In this document: in pieces, positions 20,471 to 29,272 of the stretch
How the letters are laid out: the number at the start of each line of letters is the position of its first letter
Position numbering within the stretch: position 1 is the first letter of the stretch
Assembly: GCA_028281025.1 (NCBI GenBank)
Contig: JANQKR010000013.1
Coordinates: 1-64,000, forward strand
Reading direction: 5' to 3'
DNA: 64,000 bases
DNA from: Croceivirga sp.
GTDB taxonomy: Bacteria; Bacteroidota; Bacteroidia; Flavobacteriales; Flavobacteriaceae
Notes under the pieces: model-generated
Database searches by the model: none
Told to the model about the DNA's origin: nothing
The model's input: only the letters and a program-made list of their open reading frames with translations
Position numbers and translations under genes: made by a program

Positions 20471-20506
20471 AAAATCCGTTTTTTCAGAAAACGGATTTTT
20501 CTTTTT
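20471..20506 (+). terminator. Intrinsic terminator
   Basis: AAAATCCGTTTT-ttcag-AAAACGGATTTTTC followed by T-rich sequence. Confidence 0.85.
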
Positions 20507-20539
20507 AGCCGTATCCCGAAAAGTTTAAATGAGTTCATT

Positions 20540-21535
20540 ATGTTAACCGTTACCAACCTTTCCTTTTCCTATAAAAACAAAGTGGTTTTATCCAACCTCT
20601 CCTTTGCTTTGGAAAAAGGGGAGCATTTGGCCATTATGGGGGAAAGTGGTTCCGGCAAAAGTACCTTGTTAAAGGCAATTTATGGATTGCTCCATCTGGA
20701 TGCGGGAACTATTTCCTGGGATAATAAACAAGTTCTGGGTCCAAATTATAATTTGGTGCCTGGGGAATCTTTCATGAAGTATGTATCCCAAGAATTTGAT
20801 TTAATGCCCTTTATTAGTGTTGCCGAGAACATTGGTCAGTACCTCTCGGTTTTTGAGGGGGAAACCCATCAATCCAGAATACAGGAGCTTTTGGAACTTA
20901 TTGGCATGGAGCATTTTGCGGATGTGCCTATTAAAAACCTGAGTGGAGGCCAAAAGCAAAGGGTTGCCCTGGCAAGGGCATTGGCCCAAGAACCTGAAGT
21001 ATTGCTCTTGGACGAACCCTTTAGCCATATTGATCAATTCAAAAAAAATGAGCTTCGCTACCGGGTATTCCCCTATTTAAGGGAAAAAGGCATCTCCGTT
21101 TTGACAGCAACCCACGATAGCAATGATGTGCTTTCTTTTGCGGATACCATTTTGGTATTAAAAGATGGGAATATGGAGGATTATCAAGAAACGGAACGGT
21201 TGTTCAAGAATCCAAAAAGCAGGTATGTGGCTTCACTTTTTGGAACGGTCAATGAGCTTCCCCTAAAAGAATTGAAAGCATATGCAGAACAGGATATTTC
21301 CATATTGATCTATCCCCATGAATTTGAGATTTCAAGCAAATCCGGCCTTGAAGTATATGTGGTCAACAATCATTTTAAAGGGAGTCACTATTTGATTGAA
21401 GGTGTCTCTGAAAGTGGCAAGACCCTATTTTTTACAAACACAAAGGCCTTGGAAGTACATGTAAAAGTATTTCTAAATGTCTCCCTACAATTGGTGAACA
21501 GCCGTTTAAGAAATCTGACCGAACATGAATCCTGA
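20540..21535 (+). CDS. ABC transporter ATP-binding protein (standalone)
   Basis: Walker A GESGSGKSTLL, signature LSGGQKQRVALARAL, Walker B VLLLDEPFSHID. Confidence 0.95.
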   Translation: MLTVTNLSFSYKNKVVLSNLSFALEKGEHLAIMGESGSGKSTLLKAIYGLLHLDAGTISWDNKQVLGPNYNLVPGESFMKYVSQEFDLMPFISVAENIGQYLSVFEGETHQSRIQELLELIGMEHFADVPIKNLSGGQKQRVALARALAQEPEVLLLDEPFSHIDQFKKNELRYRVFPYLREKGISVLTATHDSNDVLSFADTILVLKDGNMEDYQETERLFKNPKSRYVASLFGTVNELPLKELKAYAEQDISILIYPHEFEISSKSGLEVYVVNNHFKGSHYLIEGVSESGKTLFFTNTKALEVHVKVFLNVSLQLVNSRLRNLTEHES

Positions 21536-21929
21536 GAGGATTGCAAAGGAACTATCATTTAAGGCTGTTCGTAGCAGTGGTGCAGGCGGGCAACATGTAA
21601 ACAAGGTTTCGTCCAAAGTGGAACTCAGTTTTGATTTGACCAAATCAAAAGGTCTAAGTGCTGTTGAAAAGGAACGTTTGTTACTGAAGTTAAAAAATCG
21701 ACTGACCAAAGAAAGTCTCCTGATCTTGCAGTGTGACGAAGCCCGAAGCCAATACCAAAATAAAAGCTTGGTGACCAAACGCTTTTTTGAGCTGCTAAAA
21801 AAAGCCCTGGAAGTCCCCAAGAAAAGAAGGCCCACAAAACCCACCAAATCCTCCGTGGAAAAACGGTTGAAATCGAAAAGAAAGGATTCTGAGAAAAAGA
21901 CGAACCGTAGAAGGCCGAATCTAGAATAG
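21525..21929 (+). CDS. arfB: Alternative ribosome-rescue factor / aminoacyl-tRNA hydrolase
   Basis: RIAKELSFKAVRSSGAGGQHVNKVSSKVELSFDL (GGQ motif) with a basic C-terminal tail. Confidence 0.93.
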   Translation: MNPERIAKELSFKAVRSSGAGGQHVNKVSSKVELSFDLTKSKGLSAVEKERLLLKLKNRLTKESLLILQCDEARSQYQNKSLVTKRFFELLKKALEVPKKRRPTKPTKSSVEKRLKSKRKDSEKKTNRRRPNLE

Positions 21930-22019
21930 ATTGCACTGTTGGCTCAATGGCCCCATAGTCGTATCCTGCGACCTTTTTGCATGAGGCATCCCATAATTCC
22001 ATCAGATCCGCCTTTATTA

Positions 22020-22076
22020 ATTACCATTTTGTAGAACAAATAATTAATTCCTATATTTGTTCTACAAAATGGTAAT
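22020..22076 (+). promoter_or_regulatory. Perfect 23-bp inverted repeat containing a Bacteroidota-type promoter, upstream of padR
   Basis: ATTACCATTTTGTAGAACAAATA-attaattccta-TATTTGTTCTACAAAATGGTAAT; TTTG (22028-22031) and TATATTTG (22052-22059) fit the -33/-7 TTTG...TAnnTTTG pattern. Confidence 0.88.
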
Positions 22077-22110
22077 ATTGTTTTTCCTTGCAGGCAGGAT
22101 AGGACAACAA

Positions 22111-22461
22111 ATGGGAATAAACATGAAAGACACACGTTTAGGCGAATTCGAAGAAATCATCCTATTGTTGGTGGGCATACTGGAAGAACGGGCCTATGCC
22201 TTCCAGATTGCAGAGGAATTTGAATCACAGACTGGAAAATCCGTTTCCATTGGGGCGACCCATTCCACATTGGACCGTCTGTGTAAGAAAGGTCTTCTGA
22301 CCTCTAAATTGGGAAAACCAACGGCCGTTCGTGGCGGCCGTAGAAAAAGGATCTATACCATTTCAGCTTCTGGTGAGAGGGCATTGATTGCCTCCAGGGA
22401 TTTGAGAACCTCCCTTTGGAACCAATTTCCGGCATTTTCCAAGTTTTCCCTGAATCCATAG
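22111..22461 (+). CDS. PadR-family transcriptional regulator
   Basis: RLGEFEEIILLLVGILEERAYAFQIAEEFESQTGKSVSIGATHSTLDRLCKKGLLTS. The ORF-track start at 22057 lies inside the palindrome, so the real start is probably 22111 or 22123. Confidence 0.92.
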   Translation: MGINMKDTRLGEFEEIILLLVGILEERAYAFQIAEEFESQTGKSVSIGATHSTLDRLCKKGLLTSKLGKPTAVRGGRRKRIYTISASGERALIASRDLRTSLWNQFPAFSKFSLNP

Positions 22462-22513
22462 GCTTTATGAATCCAAATCGCTGCTCCTTACCATAGCCCA
22501 AAAGATAGTTTAA

Positions 22514-25240
22514 ATGTCCAAGAAGAATGCCATACCTCCCCGTTTTGCCAATCGCTTGCTGAGTTGGTTCATTAGGGATGAACTCAAGGAGGAAGTGGAA
22601 GGTGATTTATGGGAACGGTTCCAAGAAGTGGTAAGGACAAAATCCCTTTTCCGGGCAAGGATGGACTATTGGTACCAAGTGTTGAACTATATCAGGCCCT
22701 TTGCTTTAGGAAAATCAATTTTACCCATTGATTTTGGCATGCACAAAAGCCATATCAAAGTAGGTTGGCGTAACCTGTTTCGCCACAAATGGAATTCCTT
22801 CATCACTATTGGGGGACTATCCCTTGGCATGGGGATATGTCTTGTTATCTGTCAGTATGTCCTCTTTGAGGTGGATCATGACCGCTTCCATCCTGACTAT
22901 GACCGCATTTACCGCATTATTGTTAAGGAGGTACAAGATGGTGTCCCTTCCGGTTCGGGTCCGTATGCCACTTATAAGTTAGGGGAAAAGGCAAGGGAGG
23001 TGATTCCCGAAGTGGAGCAGTACGTACGGTTTTATCCCTCCGAGTATAGCGCGGTAATCACCAATCCTGAAACGGAGCAACGTTTTAATGAGGATGGCCA
23101 TACCATGGCCTTTGCCGACAGCACCTTTCTACGGATGTTCAACTTTCCACTGAAACGGGGAGACCCAACCACAGCTTTGAACAGGATTCACAATATTGTG
23201 ATTACGGAAAAAATGGCGAAAAAGTATTTTGGCCAAGAGGACCCCATGGGAAGGACCTTGGTGGTCAAAGGGGGCTCTTCCTATGGCAGCTGTACCGTTA
23301 CTGGGGTACTGGAGGATCTTCCGCTAAACAACCACTTGCAGTTTGCGTTTTTACGCCCTATTGAAAATCTATGGAAGCTGGGCAATGGGGGATCGGTGAA
23401 CCGATATGGTGGATGGGCCAGGGAATGGTTTGGCACCTACCTTAAGATTAGGGAATCGGCAGATATCACCATAGTACAGGAAAAACTGGACCAGCTTATC
23501 AAGGAAAACAAATTAAAAGGGGTGGACCCGGAAAACGTGGTGGAGACAACGCAATTACAACCCATTGCAGACATACATCTACGGTCTGGGGCTTATAGTT
23601 ATCCAGATTATGCCGCGGACAAAGGGAATTTATCGGATATCCAAATCTTTGTAATCATTGCCTTTTTCATACTTTTTATAGGTTGGGTGAATTACATCAA
23701 TCTTTCCACTGCCCAATCCATGGGCCGTGCCAAGGAAGTGGGTGTTCGGAAATCCATAGGGGCATTAAAGCGACAACTGGTAGTACAGTTTCTCACGGAA
23801 TCCGTATTGGTGAATCTAATTTCCGGACTACTGGCCATTGGTATTGCATTGGTATTACTTCCCGTCTTGGGCCATGTTATTGGAAAGGAACTCTACTTCA
23901 CTGTTTTGGGAACCACTGCCTTCTGGTACTGGTTTTTTGTTTTTATTCTTGGAGGCGCCCTTCTGTCCGGACTGTACCCAGCGTTTGTGCTTTCATCCTA
24001 TCGCCCTATTTCCATGTTGGGCAGTACCAAAATGGTGCGTGCAGGCAGTATGCAATTACGTAAAGGACTGATTGTTTTTCAGTTTTTGATCTCCATTGCC
24101 CTGGTATCGGGCACCTATTTGGTGTATAAACAAATTAGCTATATGAAAGCCAGGGAACTCGGAATGGACATTGAAAAAATGCTTGTCGTAATAGGCCCTA
24201 AATTCCTTCTGAATGGACCTAAAGTGACCGATGGCATGGATATGGTTCAGATCAGGGCGGCAAATGCGTATTCCAGGGCCAGATTTCTAGCTTTTCAAGA
24301 GGAAGTGGCCAACCATCACTCCATTGGCAATGTTACCGGATCCCGATTGGTGCCCGGGCAGGTACAGGATATCTCCAATGTATATCTTAAAATATGGGGA
24401 GCGCCGGAGGGGGAAGCGCACCAGTTTTGGTTGATCAATACCGGAATGCACTTTATCCAAACCTATGGATTGGAACTCCTTGCCGGGAACACCTTTCATA
24501 CGGATATGTCCGACGAAAACTTTGTACTGCTTAACGAAGAGGCGGTGAAGACCTTTGGATTCGATTCTCCCCAGGATGCGGTACAGCAGAAGATCACCTT
24601 TGGCGAAAAGCCCATAACGGTTATTGGCGTGGTCAAAAATTTTAACTGGGAATCCCTAAAGAGTCCGTTTATGCCCATGGTGCTCCGATTTGATGGTGGC
24701 GCCAATAATTACATCTCTTTTCGTTTAGGGGTTGCGGATCTTGAGGCATCCCTTGATCATATTAAATCGGTTTACCATGCCATCTATCCTGAAAATGCGT
24801 TTGATTACTTTTTTCTGGATGCCAATTTCAATAGGCAATATCTGGCCGATGTTCAATTTGGCACCTTGTTCCTTGCCTTTTCCATTCTCGCCATTTTTCT
24901 GGCCTGTATAGGCTTGTTCGCTTTGGTTTCCTATTCCGCAATCTTGCGGACAAAGGAAATTGGAATTCGGAAAGTCCATGGGGCAAGTACCACAAAAATC
25001 ACTGTACTGTTATCCAAGGAATACCTATATCTTTTACTGATAGCCATCACAGTGGCCATTCCTTTGATCGGCTATTGGGGGAACCTTTGGCTCGAAAATT
25101 TTGCATTCAGGACCAACCTGGGGATAGACCATTTCCTCTTCCCCGTGTTGGTGATACTGATCATTGCGCTGTTCACCGTGGGCCATAAAACCTTACAATC
25201 GGCCCAGTCGAATCCTGTCGACTCCTTAAAGACCGATTAG
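22514..25240 (+). CDS. FtsX/MacB-type ABC permease #1 with N-terminal permease prefix domain (PadR-linked)
   Basis: Soluble prefix PPRFANRLLSWFIRDELKEEVEGDLWERFQEV, then KVGWRNLFRHKWNSFITIGGLSLGM..., ends SNPVDSLKTD. Confidence 0.93.
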   Translation: MSKKNAIPPRFANRLLSWFIRDELKEEVEGDLWERFQEVVRTKSLFRARMDYWYQVLNYIRPFALGKSILPIDFGMHKSHIKVGWRNLFRHKWNSFITIGGLSLGMGICLVICQYVLFEVDHDRFHPDYDRIYRIIVKEVQDGVPSGSGPYATYKLGEKAREVIPEVEQYVRFYPSEYSAVITNPETEQRFNEDGHTMAFADSTFLRMFNFPLKRGDPTTALNRIHNIVITEKMAKKYFGQEDPMGRTLVVKGGSSYGSCTVTGVLEDLPLNNHLQFAFLRPIENLWKLGNGGSVNRYGGWAREWFGTYLKIRESADITIVQEKLDQLIKENKLKGVDPENVVETTQLQPIADIHLRSGAYSYPDYAADKGNLSDIQIFVIIAFFILFIGWVNYINLSTAQSMGRAKEVGVRKSIGALKRQLVVQFLTESVLVNLISGLLAIGIALVLLPVLGHVIGKELYFTVLGTTAFWYWFFVFILGGALLSGLYPAFVLSSYRPISMLGSTKMVRAGSMQLRKGLIVFQFLISIALVSGTYLVYKQISYMKARELGMDIEKMLVVIGPKFLLNGPKVTDGMDMVQIRAANAYSRARFLAFQEEVANHHSIGNVTGSRLVPGQVQDISNVYLKIWGAPEGEAHQFWLINTGMHFIQTYGLELLAGNTFHTDMSDENFVLLNEEAVKTFGFDSPQDAVQQKITFGEKPITVIGVVKNFNWESLKSPFMPMVLRFDGGANNYISFRLGVADLEASLDHIKSVYHAIYPENAFDYFFLDANFNRQYLADVQFGTLFLAFSILAIFLACIGLFALVSYSAILRTKEIGIRKVHGASTTKITVLLSKEYLYLLLIAITVAIPLIGYWGNLWLENFAFRTNLGIDHFLFPVLVILIIALFTVGHKTLQSAQSNPVDSLKTD

Positions 25241-25454
25241 TTCAGGTTGCCCATGGAAATAATTGTGTTCCACAAAACGAACACTTAATCAAATGGTTAT
25301 CCCATAAAACCATGGCCTCGGAGGACTATTTTCTTGGAATATCCAAAACAACGGTCATGGAAGTGCCCTTCCAATATCGGGATTGGAACAATCGATGCGT
25401 TAAACATCAGGGTATAAACGTACCCCGTACGTTCAAAATGATTCCATTTTAGGG

Positions 25455-25826
25455 TTACCCCATTTCGGGAACCTCATAAAAATACTGTGCCCTTTTGATC
25501 TTACCGTTTTCTACTTGGTACATGCACAATTCATCAAAGGCCCATCTTCCAGTTTCCTTGAACGTTGCATCCATGGACATGGGCACCACAAAATGATTTG
25601 CTGCCACAATGGGATCCCCTACGGAACCACCATGGATTTCCTCAATGCCTTCGGCCCATTGTAAATAGCCGTTCCAAATGTTTTCCTTGCCCTTGGTCAC
25701 TTTTTCTCCCGGCATGCCATCCATTTCAATGCTTTCGGCATCGTCGGCATAAAGGTCATAGGCCTCTTTGTATTTTTGTTCGCGGCAAAGCGAGACCAAC
25801 TGGTCCGCAACTTCTTGTGTAGTCAT
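25455..25826 (-). CDS. SnoaL-like / NTF2-fold small protein
   Basis: MTTQEVADQLVSLCREQKYKEAYDLYADDAESIEM...GKENIWNGYLQWAEG...CMYQVENGKIKRAQYFYEV. Confidence 0.8.
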   Translation of the reverse strand: MTTQEVADQLVSLCREQKYKEAYDLYADDAESIEMDGMPGEKVTKGKENIWNGYLQWAEGIEEIHGGSVGDPIVAANHFVVPMSMDATFKETGRWAFDELCMYQVENGKIKRAQYFYEVPEMG

Positions 25827-25907
25827 GGCTTTCTGTTTTTTGATTATTATCCTTAAAATTAACCAATTAAGCCTGTCATCCCATTAAGGAAAAGTTAAAT
25901 GGGGTCC

Positions 25908-26369
25908 TTATTGAATGGCGGTTATGGTCGAACTTTGTCCATTGAACGTAATGGTATCCGAAAGGGTTTTTCCCAACAGGAGTTTTCCTATTGGTGCATT
26001 TGCCGAAACACAAAAGATAATACGCCCGTCCATCTCAAATCTACCAGCGGAAATCGCAATATAATACCGGGCCCTATTGGTGCTTACCAAACTTCCTAGG
26101 CCCACCTTCTTAGTTCGGGTTTTTAATGGAACTTTCTGAAGGGTTTGCTGCATCCGCTCCGCTTCCAGGAGTTGATATCCCAGTTTCTCCCGTTCCAATT
26201 GTAAAAGGGCACGTCCCGTTTCGTGCTTATCCCCTGCCGTACTTTTTACTTCGGACAACAAGGCTTCCGTTATTTTTTCAATTTCTGCATGAAGCCGATC
26301 TATCCTTAATTGCACATACCGTACACAAAAATGATGGGCGGCCTGTTTTGATTTAGATGGGTTCGACAT
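25908..26369 (-). CDS. Gre-fold (GreA/GreB C-terminal-like) protein
   Basis: N-terminal coiled coil plus LGSLVSTNRARYYIAISAG...VSANAPIGKLLLGKTLSDTITFNG, like the Gre FKBP-like C-domain (SP.SPLG.ALLGK..GD.V). Confidence 0.75.
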   Translation of the reverse strand: MSNPSKSKQAAHHFCVRYVQLRIDRLHAEIEKITEALLSEVKSTAGDKHETGRALLQLEREKLGYQLLEAERMQQTLQKVPLKTRTKKVGLGSLVSTNRARYYIAISAGRFEMDGRIIFCVSANAPIGKLLLGKTLSDTITFNGQSSTITAIQ

Positions 26370-27712
26370 TAAAAAAGCAATGTAAATACCGTTTCTTGAT
26401 CGGTGATTGAATGCAGTTTTAAACTGCCCCCGTGTTGTTGCATAATCTGCTTGGACAAACTCAATCCTATTCCGGTTCCCTTGTCTTTTGTGGTAAAAAA
26501 TGGAACAAATATTTCATCTATCAATTCCTCGGGAATCCCCGGGCCATTATCCCTGACCTCAATATACTTCTTGCCATTGCGGTCCAGTGCCGCCCTTACC
26601 CAGATACTTCCTTTTTCCCTTCCCTCCAAGCTATGGATGGCATTCTTCACCAGGTTGATCAGGACTTGTGTCAATTGTTTTTCATCAATGAACAGTTCCA
26701 AATCCTTTGGTTCCGCTGTCCATTTAATTTCAATATTCTGGATGGGTTCCTTGGAGGTCAACAACTGCGTTTTATCAAATAGTTTCTTGGCAGGCACCAA
26801 GGCTTTGTCGGGTTTTGGAACACTTAAAAAACTACGATAGGACTGCACAAATTCCATCAAATCGCCCCCCTGTTCGCGAATCACTTGCAGGCCTTTTATG
26901 GAACTCGCCATTTTGTCATTGCCAATCCCCTCGGAGGATTCCCGCTCCAATGATTTAAAATGTTTTAGAATGGAATCGGAAATGGAGGTTATGGGGGTAA
27001 TGGTATTCATTATCTCATGGGTCAGGACCCGAATCAAGCGTACCCAGGAATCCGTCTCCTTTTCGTCCAGTTCGTGATGAATGTCCTGGGCCACCACCAA
27101 CAATAAGGATTGCTTGTCCAGGGTCAATGGGGTCGATTTCAACGCCAATTGTTTTTGTTCCCGCTCATTGGTGAGTTGAAACAATTTCCGTTCAAATGGT
27201 TCAAAGGGCATGAAAATTTCATAAAGCCCTTCATCTATCTGCTTCAGTTGTTTAATATGGTTCAAAGGGCTGTAATTGAGCAATCTTTCCAGTGTAGGGT
27301 TGGAAAAAAGGATATGTCCCTTTTCATTGAACGTCATAATGCCAATATTGGCCTGTTTTAGGATTTCCTGATAATAGTTCTCCCTAATCTGAAGCTGCAG
27401 GTGTACCTCCTGGATCAATCCATTGACCCGATTAAGGCTTTGGTTCAGTTCCTTAAAGGATTCTATGGTGACCTTTTCGGGAAAACGAAGCGTAAAATCC
27501 TCGTTTCTAATGGCATCAAAGAAATAGGCAATCTTTCGGTTGGTACTGTTGATAAAGGAAATCAAGGAATATACTTGGGCGGTCAACAGTAAAACTGAAA
27601 ACCCTAATGCAATATACCATTTGGCGGTGATGGAAAATGCAATGGCAATTGTGGTAAGGGTAAGGAAAATGACCCTTATAATGAGCTGTAAGTAAAAGTT
27701 TCTACTGGCCAT
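26369..27712 (-). CDS. Sensor histidine kinase, NtrB/NtrY-like, with two TM segments and a very short loop
   Basis: RVLTHEIMNTITPITSISDSI (H box), LINLVKNAIHSL (N box), DNGPGIPEEL, FFTTKDKGTGIGLSL. Confidence 0.95.
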   Translation of the reverse strand: MASRNFYLQLIIRVIFLTLTTIAIAFSITAKWYIALGFSVLLLTAQVYSLISFINSTNRKIAYFFDAIRNEDFTLRFPEKVTIESFKELNQSLNRVNGLIQEVHLQLQIRENYYQEILKQANIGIMTFNEKGHILFSNPTLERLLNYSPLNHIKQLKQIDEGLYEIFMPFEPFERKLFQLTNEREQKQLALKSTPLTLDKQSLLLVVAQDIHHELDEKETDSWVRLIRVLTHEIMNTITPITSISDSILKHFKSLERESSEGIGNDKMASSIKGLQVIREQGGDLMEFVQSYRSFLSVPKPDKALVPAKKLFDKTQLLTSKEPIQNIEIKWTAEPKDLELFIDEKQLTQVLINLVKNAIHSLEGREKGSIWVRAALDRNGKKYIEVRDNGPGIPEELIDEIFVPFFTTKDKGTGIGLSLSKQIMQQHGGSLKLHSITDQETVFTLLF

Positions 27713-29075
27713 TTGCTTTTAAGCGTTTCATTTTGTTGTACAATGTTTGCCGGGACACCCCAAGTTGATCCGCCGCCGCACTGTAGTTGCCTTCATGTTC
27801 TTCGAGCGCCCGTGTAATCATCCGATATTCCATTTCGTCCAAGGTTTTTGGGCCATCTTCAAAAGACTGTGACGGTTTGGGATGAAGAAGAAAATCGGAT
27901 GGCTTCAACACATTTCCTTCGGAAAGGATTACCGTTCGTTCCATGGTGTGTTGCAATTCCCTAATGTTACCGGGCCAAGGGTAGCCCTGCAATTTTTCCT
28001 GTGCCATATTATTGATACGGAGCCCTTGTTTGTCATATTTGTTGGCATAGCGCTTTAAAAAGAAATCGGCCAAAATCAAAATATCCCCTTTTCTTTCCCG
28101 TAGCGGGGGTACTTGGATGTGAATGGTATTGATGCGATACAGCAGATCTTCCCGAAACAGTCCATCGGCAACCATCTGTTCCAGGTTACAATTGGTGGCG
28201 CAGATCAATCGAATATCCACTGCTATGGATTTGTTCGACCCCACCCGCACAATGGATTTGTTCTGTATTGCCGATAGCAACTTCGCTTGGGTCTGAAGGG
28301 ATAGGTTGCCAATCTCGTCCAGGAACAAGGATCCTTGGTGGGCAGCTTCAAATTTACCGGCACGGTCTTCCTTGGCATCCGTAAACGCTCCTTTTTGATG
28401 CCCAAAAAGCTCACTTTCAAATAGGTTCTCGGCTATGGAGCCCATATCCACCCCAATGAAAACTTCATCCTTTCTGGAGGACAGACGGTGCAGCTCCCTC
28501 GCAATCAATTCCTTTCCAGTTCCATTTTCACCCGTTATGAGGACATTGACGTCGGTTTTGGCCACTTTACGGACCAGATTTAAAACTGCGGTAAGGGCCT
28601 TTGAATTTCCAATGATATAGTTTTTATCTTCATTGATCACCTGCTTTAGGTTGCTTTCCTTCTTTTTAAGCTGATTGATCTGTTTCTTGGATTGGCGTAG
28701 CTCATAGGCCGATTTAACCGTGGTCAACAAACGTTCATTGTTCCAGGGTTTCAATACAAAATCCGAAGCCCCTTCCTTTAGCGCTTTTACGGCCAAATCC
28801 ACTGCACCATAGGCGGTCATCATAATCACCGAAGTGTTTGGGGATTTCTTTTTGATTTCCTTCAACCAAAACAAGCCTTCGTTTCCCGTATTCACCCCTG
28901 CCGAAAAATTCATGTCCAGCAGAATGATATCAATATCCTGTAAATTGGGGAAAGACGATATTTGATTGGGATTAAAGAGCGTTTGAACGCTCTTATAATC
29001 GAACTGCAATAAAATCTCCAAAGCGCTCAATACGCTTTTATTGTCATCGATGACCAAAACCTTGGCGTCAATCAT
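27702..29075 (-). CDS. Sigma-54-dependent response regulator (NtrC family)
   Basis: Receiver domain VLVIDDNKSVLSALEILL; AAA+ GENGTGKELIARELH, GAFTDA (GAFTGA variant); Fis-type HTH NYSAAADQLGVSRQTLYNKMKRL. Confidence 0.96.
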   Translation of the reverse strand: MIDAKVLVIDDNKSVLSALEILLQFDYKSVQTLFNPNQISSFPNLQDIDIILLDMNFSAGVNTGNEGLFWLKEIKKKSPNTSVIMMTAYGAVDLAVKALKEGASDFVLKPWNNERLLTTVKSAYELRQSKKQINQLKKKESNLKQVINEDKNYIIGNSKALTAVLNLVRKVAKTDVNVLITGENGTGKELIARELHRLSSRKDEVFIGVDMGSIAENLFESELFGHQKGAFTDAKEDRAGKFEAAHQGSLFLDEIGNLSLQTQAKLLSAIQNKSIVRVGSNKSIAVDIRLICATNCNLEQMVADGLFREDLLYRINTIHIQVPPLRERKGDILILADFFLKRYANKYDKQGLRINNMAQEKLQGYPWPGNIRELQHTMERTVILSEGNVLKPSDFLLHPKPSQSFEDGPKTLDEMEYRMITRALEEHEGNYSAAADQLGVSRQTLYNKMKRLKANGQ

Positions 29076-29128
29076 GGGAATATTCCTTTACCCTAAAACT
29101 ACAAATTGGAACCAACAACATTTCCCAT

Positions 29129-29169
29129 GTGTAAAAAATTTTGACATATTTTGTATAAATATTTTACAC
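29129..29169 (+). promoter_or_regulatory. Two putative enhancer (UAS) boxes, 22 bp apart
   Basis: GTAAAAAATTTTGAC (29131-29145) and GTATAAATATTTTAC (29153-29167), both preceded by T and followed by A. Confidence 0.65.
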
Positions 29170-29231
29170 TCCAATAGTATTTGTCAAATATGCTTTGCTT
29201 TATGAAATTGATTTTCAGCATGTTAAAATCA

Positions 29232-29247
29232 TGGCACAACAATCGCT
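29232..29247 (+). promoter_or_regulatory. Sigma-54 (-24/-12) promoter upstream of tolC-like gene
   Basis: TGGCACaacaaTCGCT vs TGGCAC-N5-TTGCW; one mismatch, GG-N10-GC spacing correct, 25 nt upstream of the ATG at 29273. Confidence 0.75.
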
Positions 29248-29272
29248 TATAGTTTGGCATAGTATTTAAAAA

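Noticed and set aside
29254-29270. Second TGGCAT-like element (TGGCATAGTATTTAAA) just before tolC
   Set aside because: No GC at the -12 position and too close to the start codon; the 29232 element fits much better.
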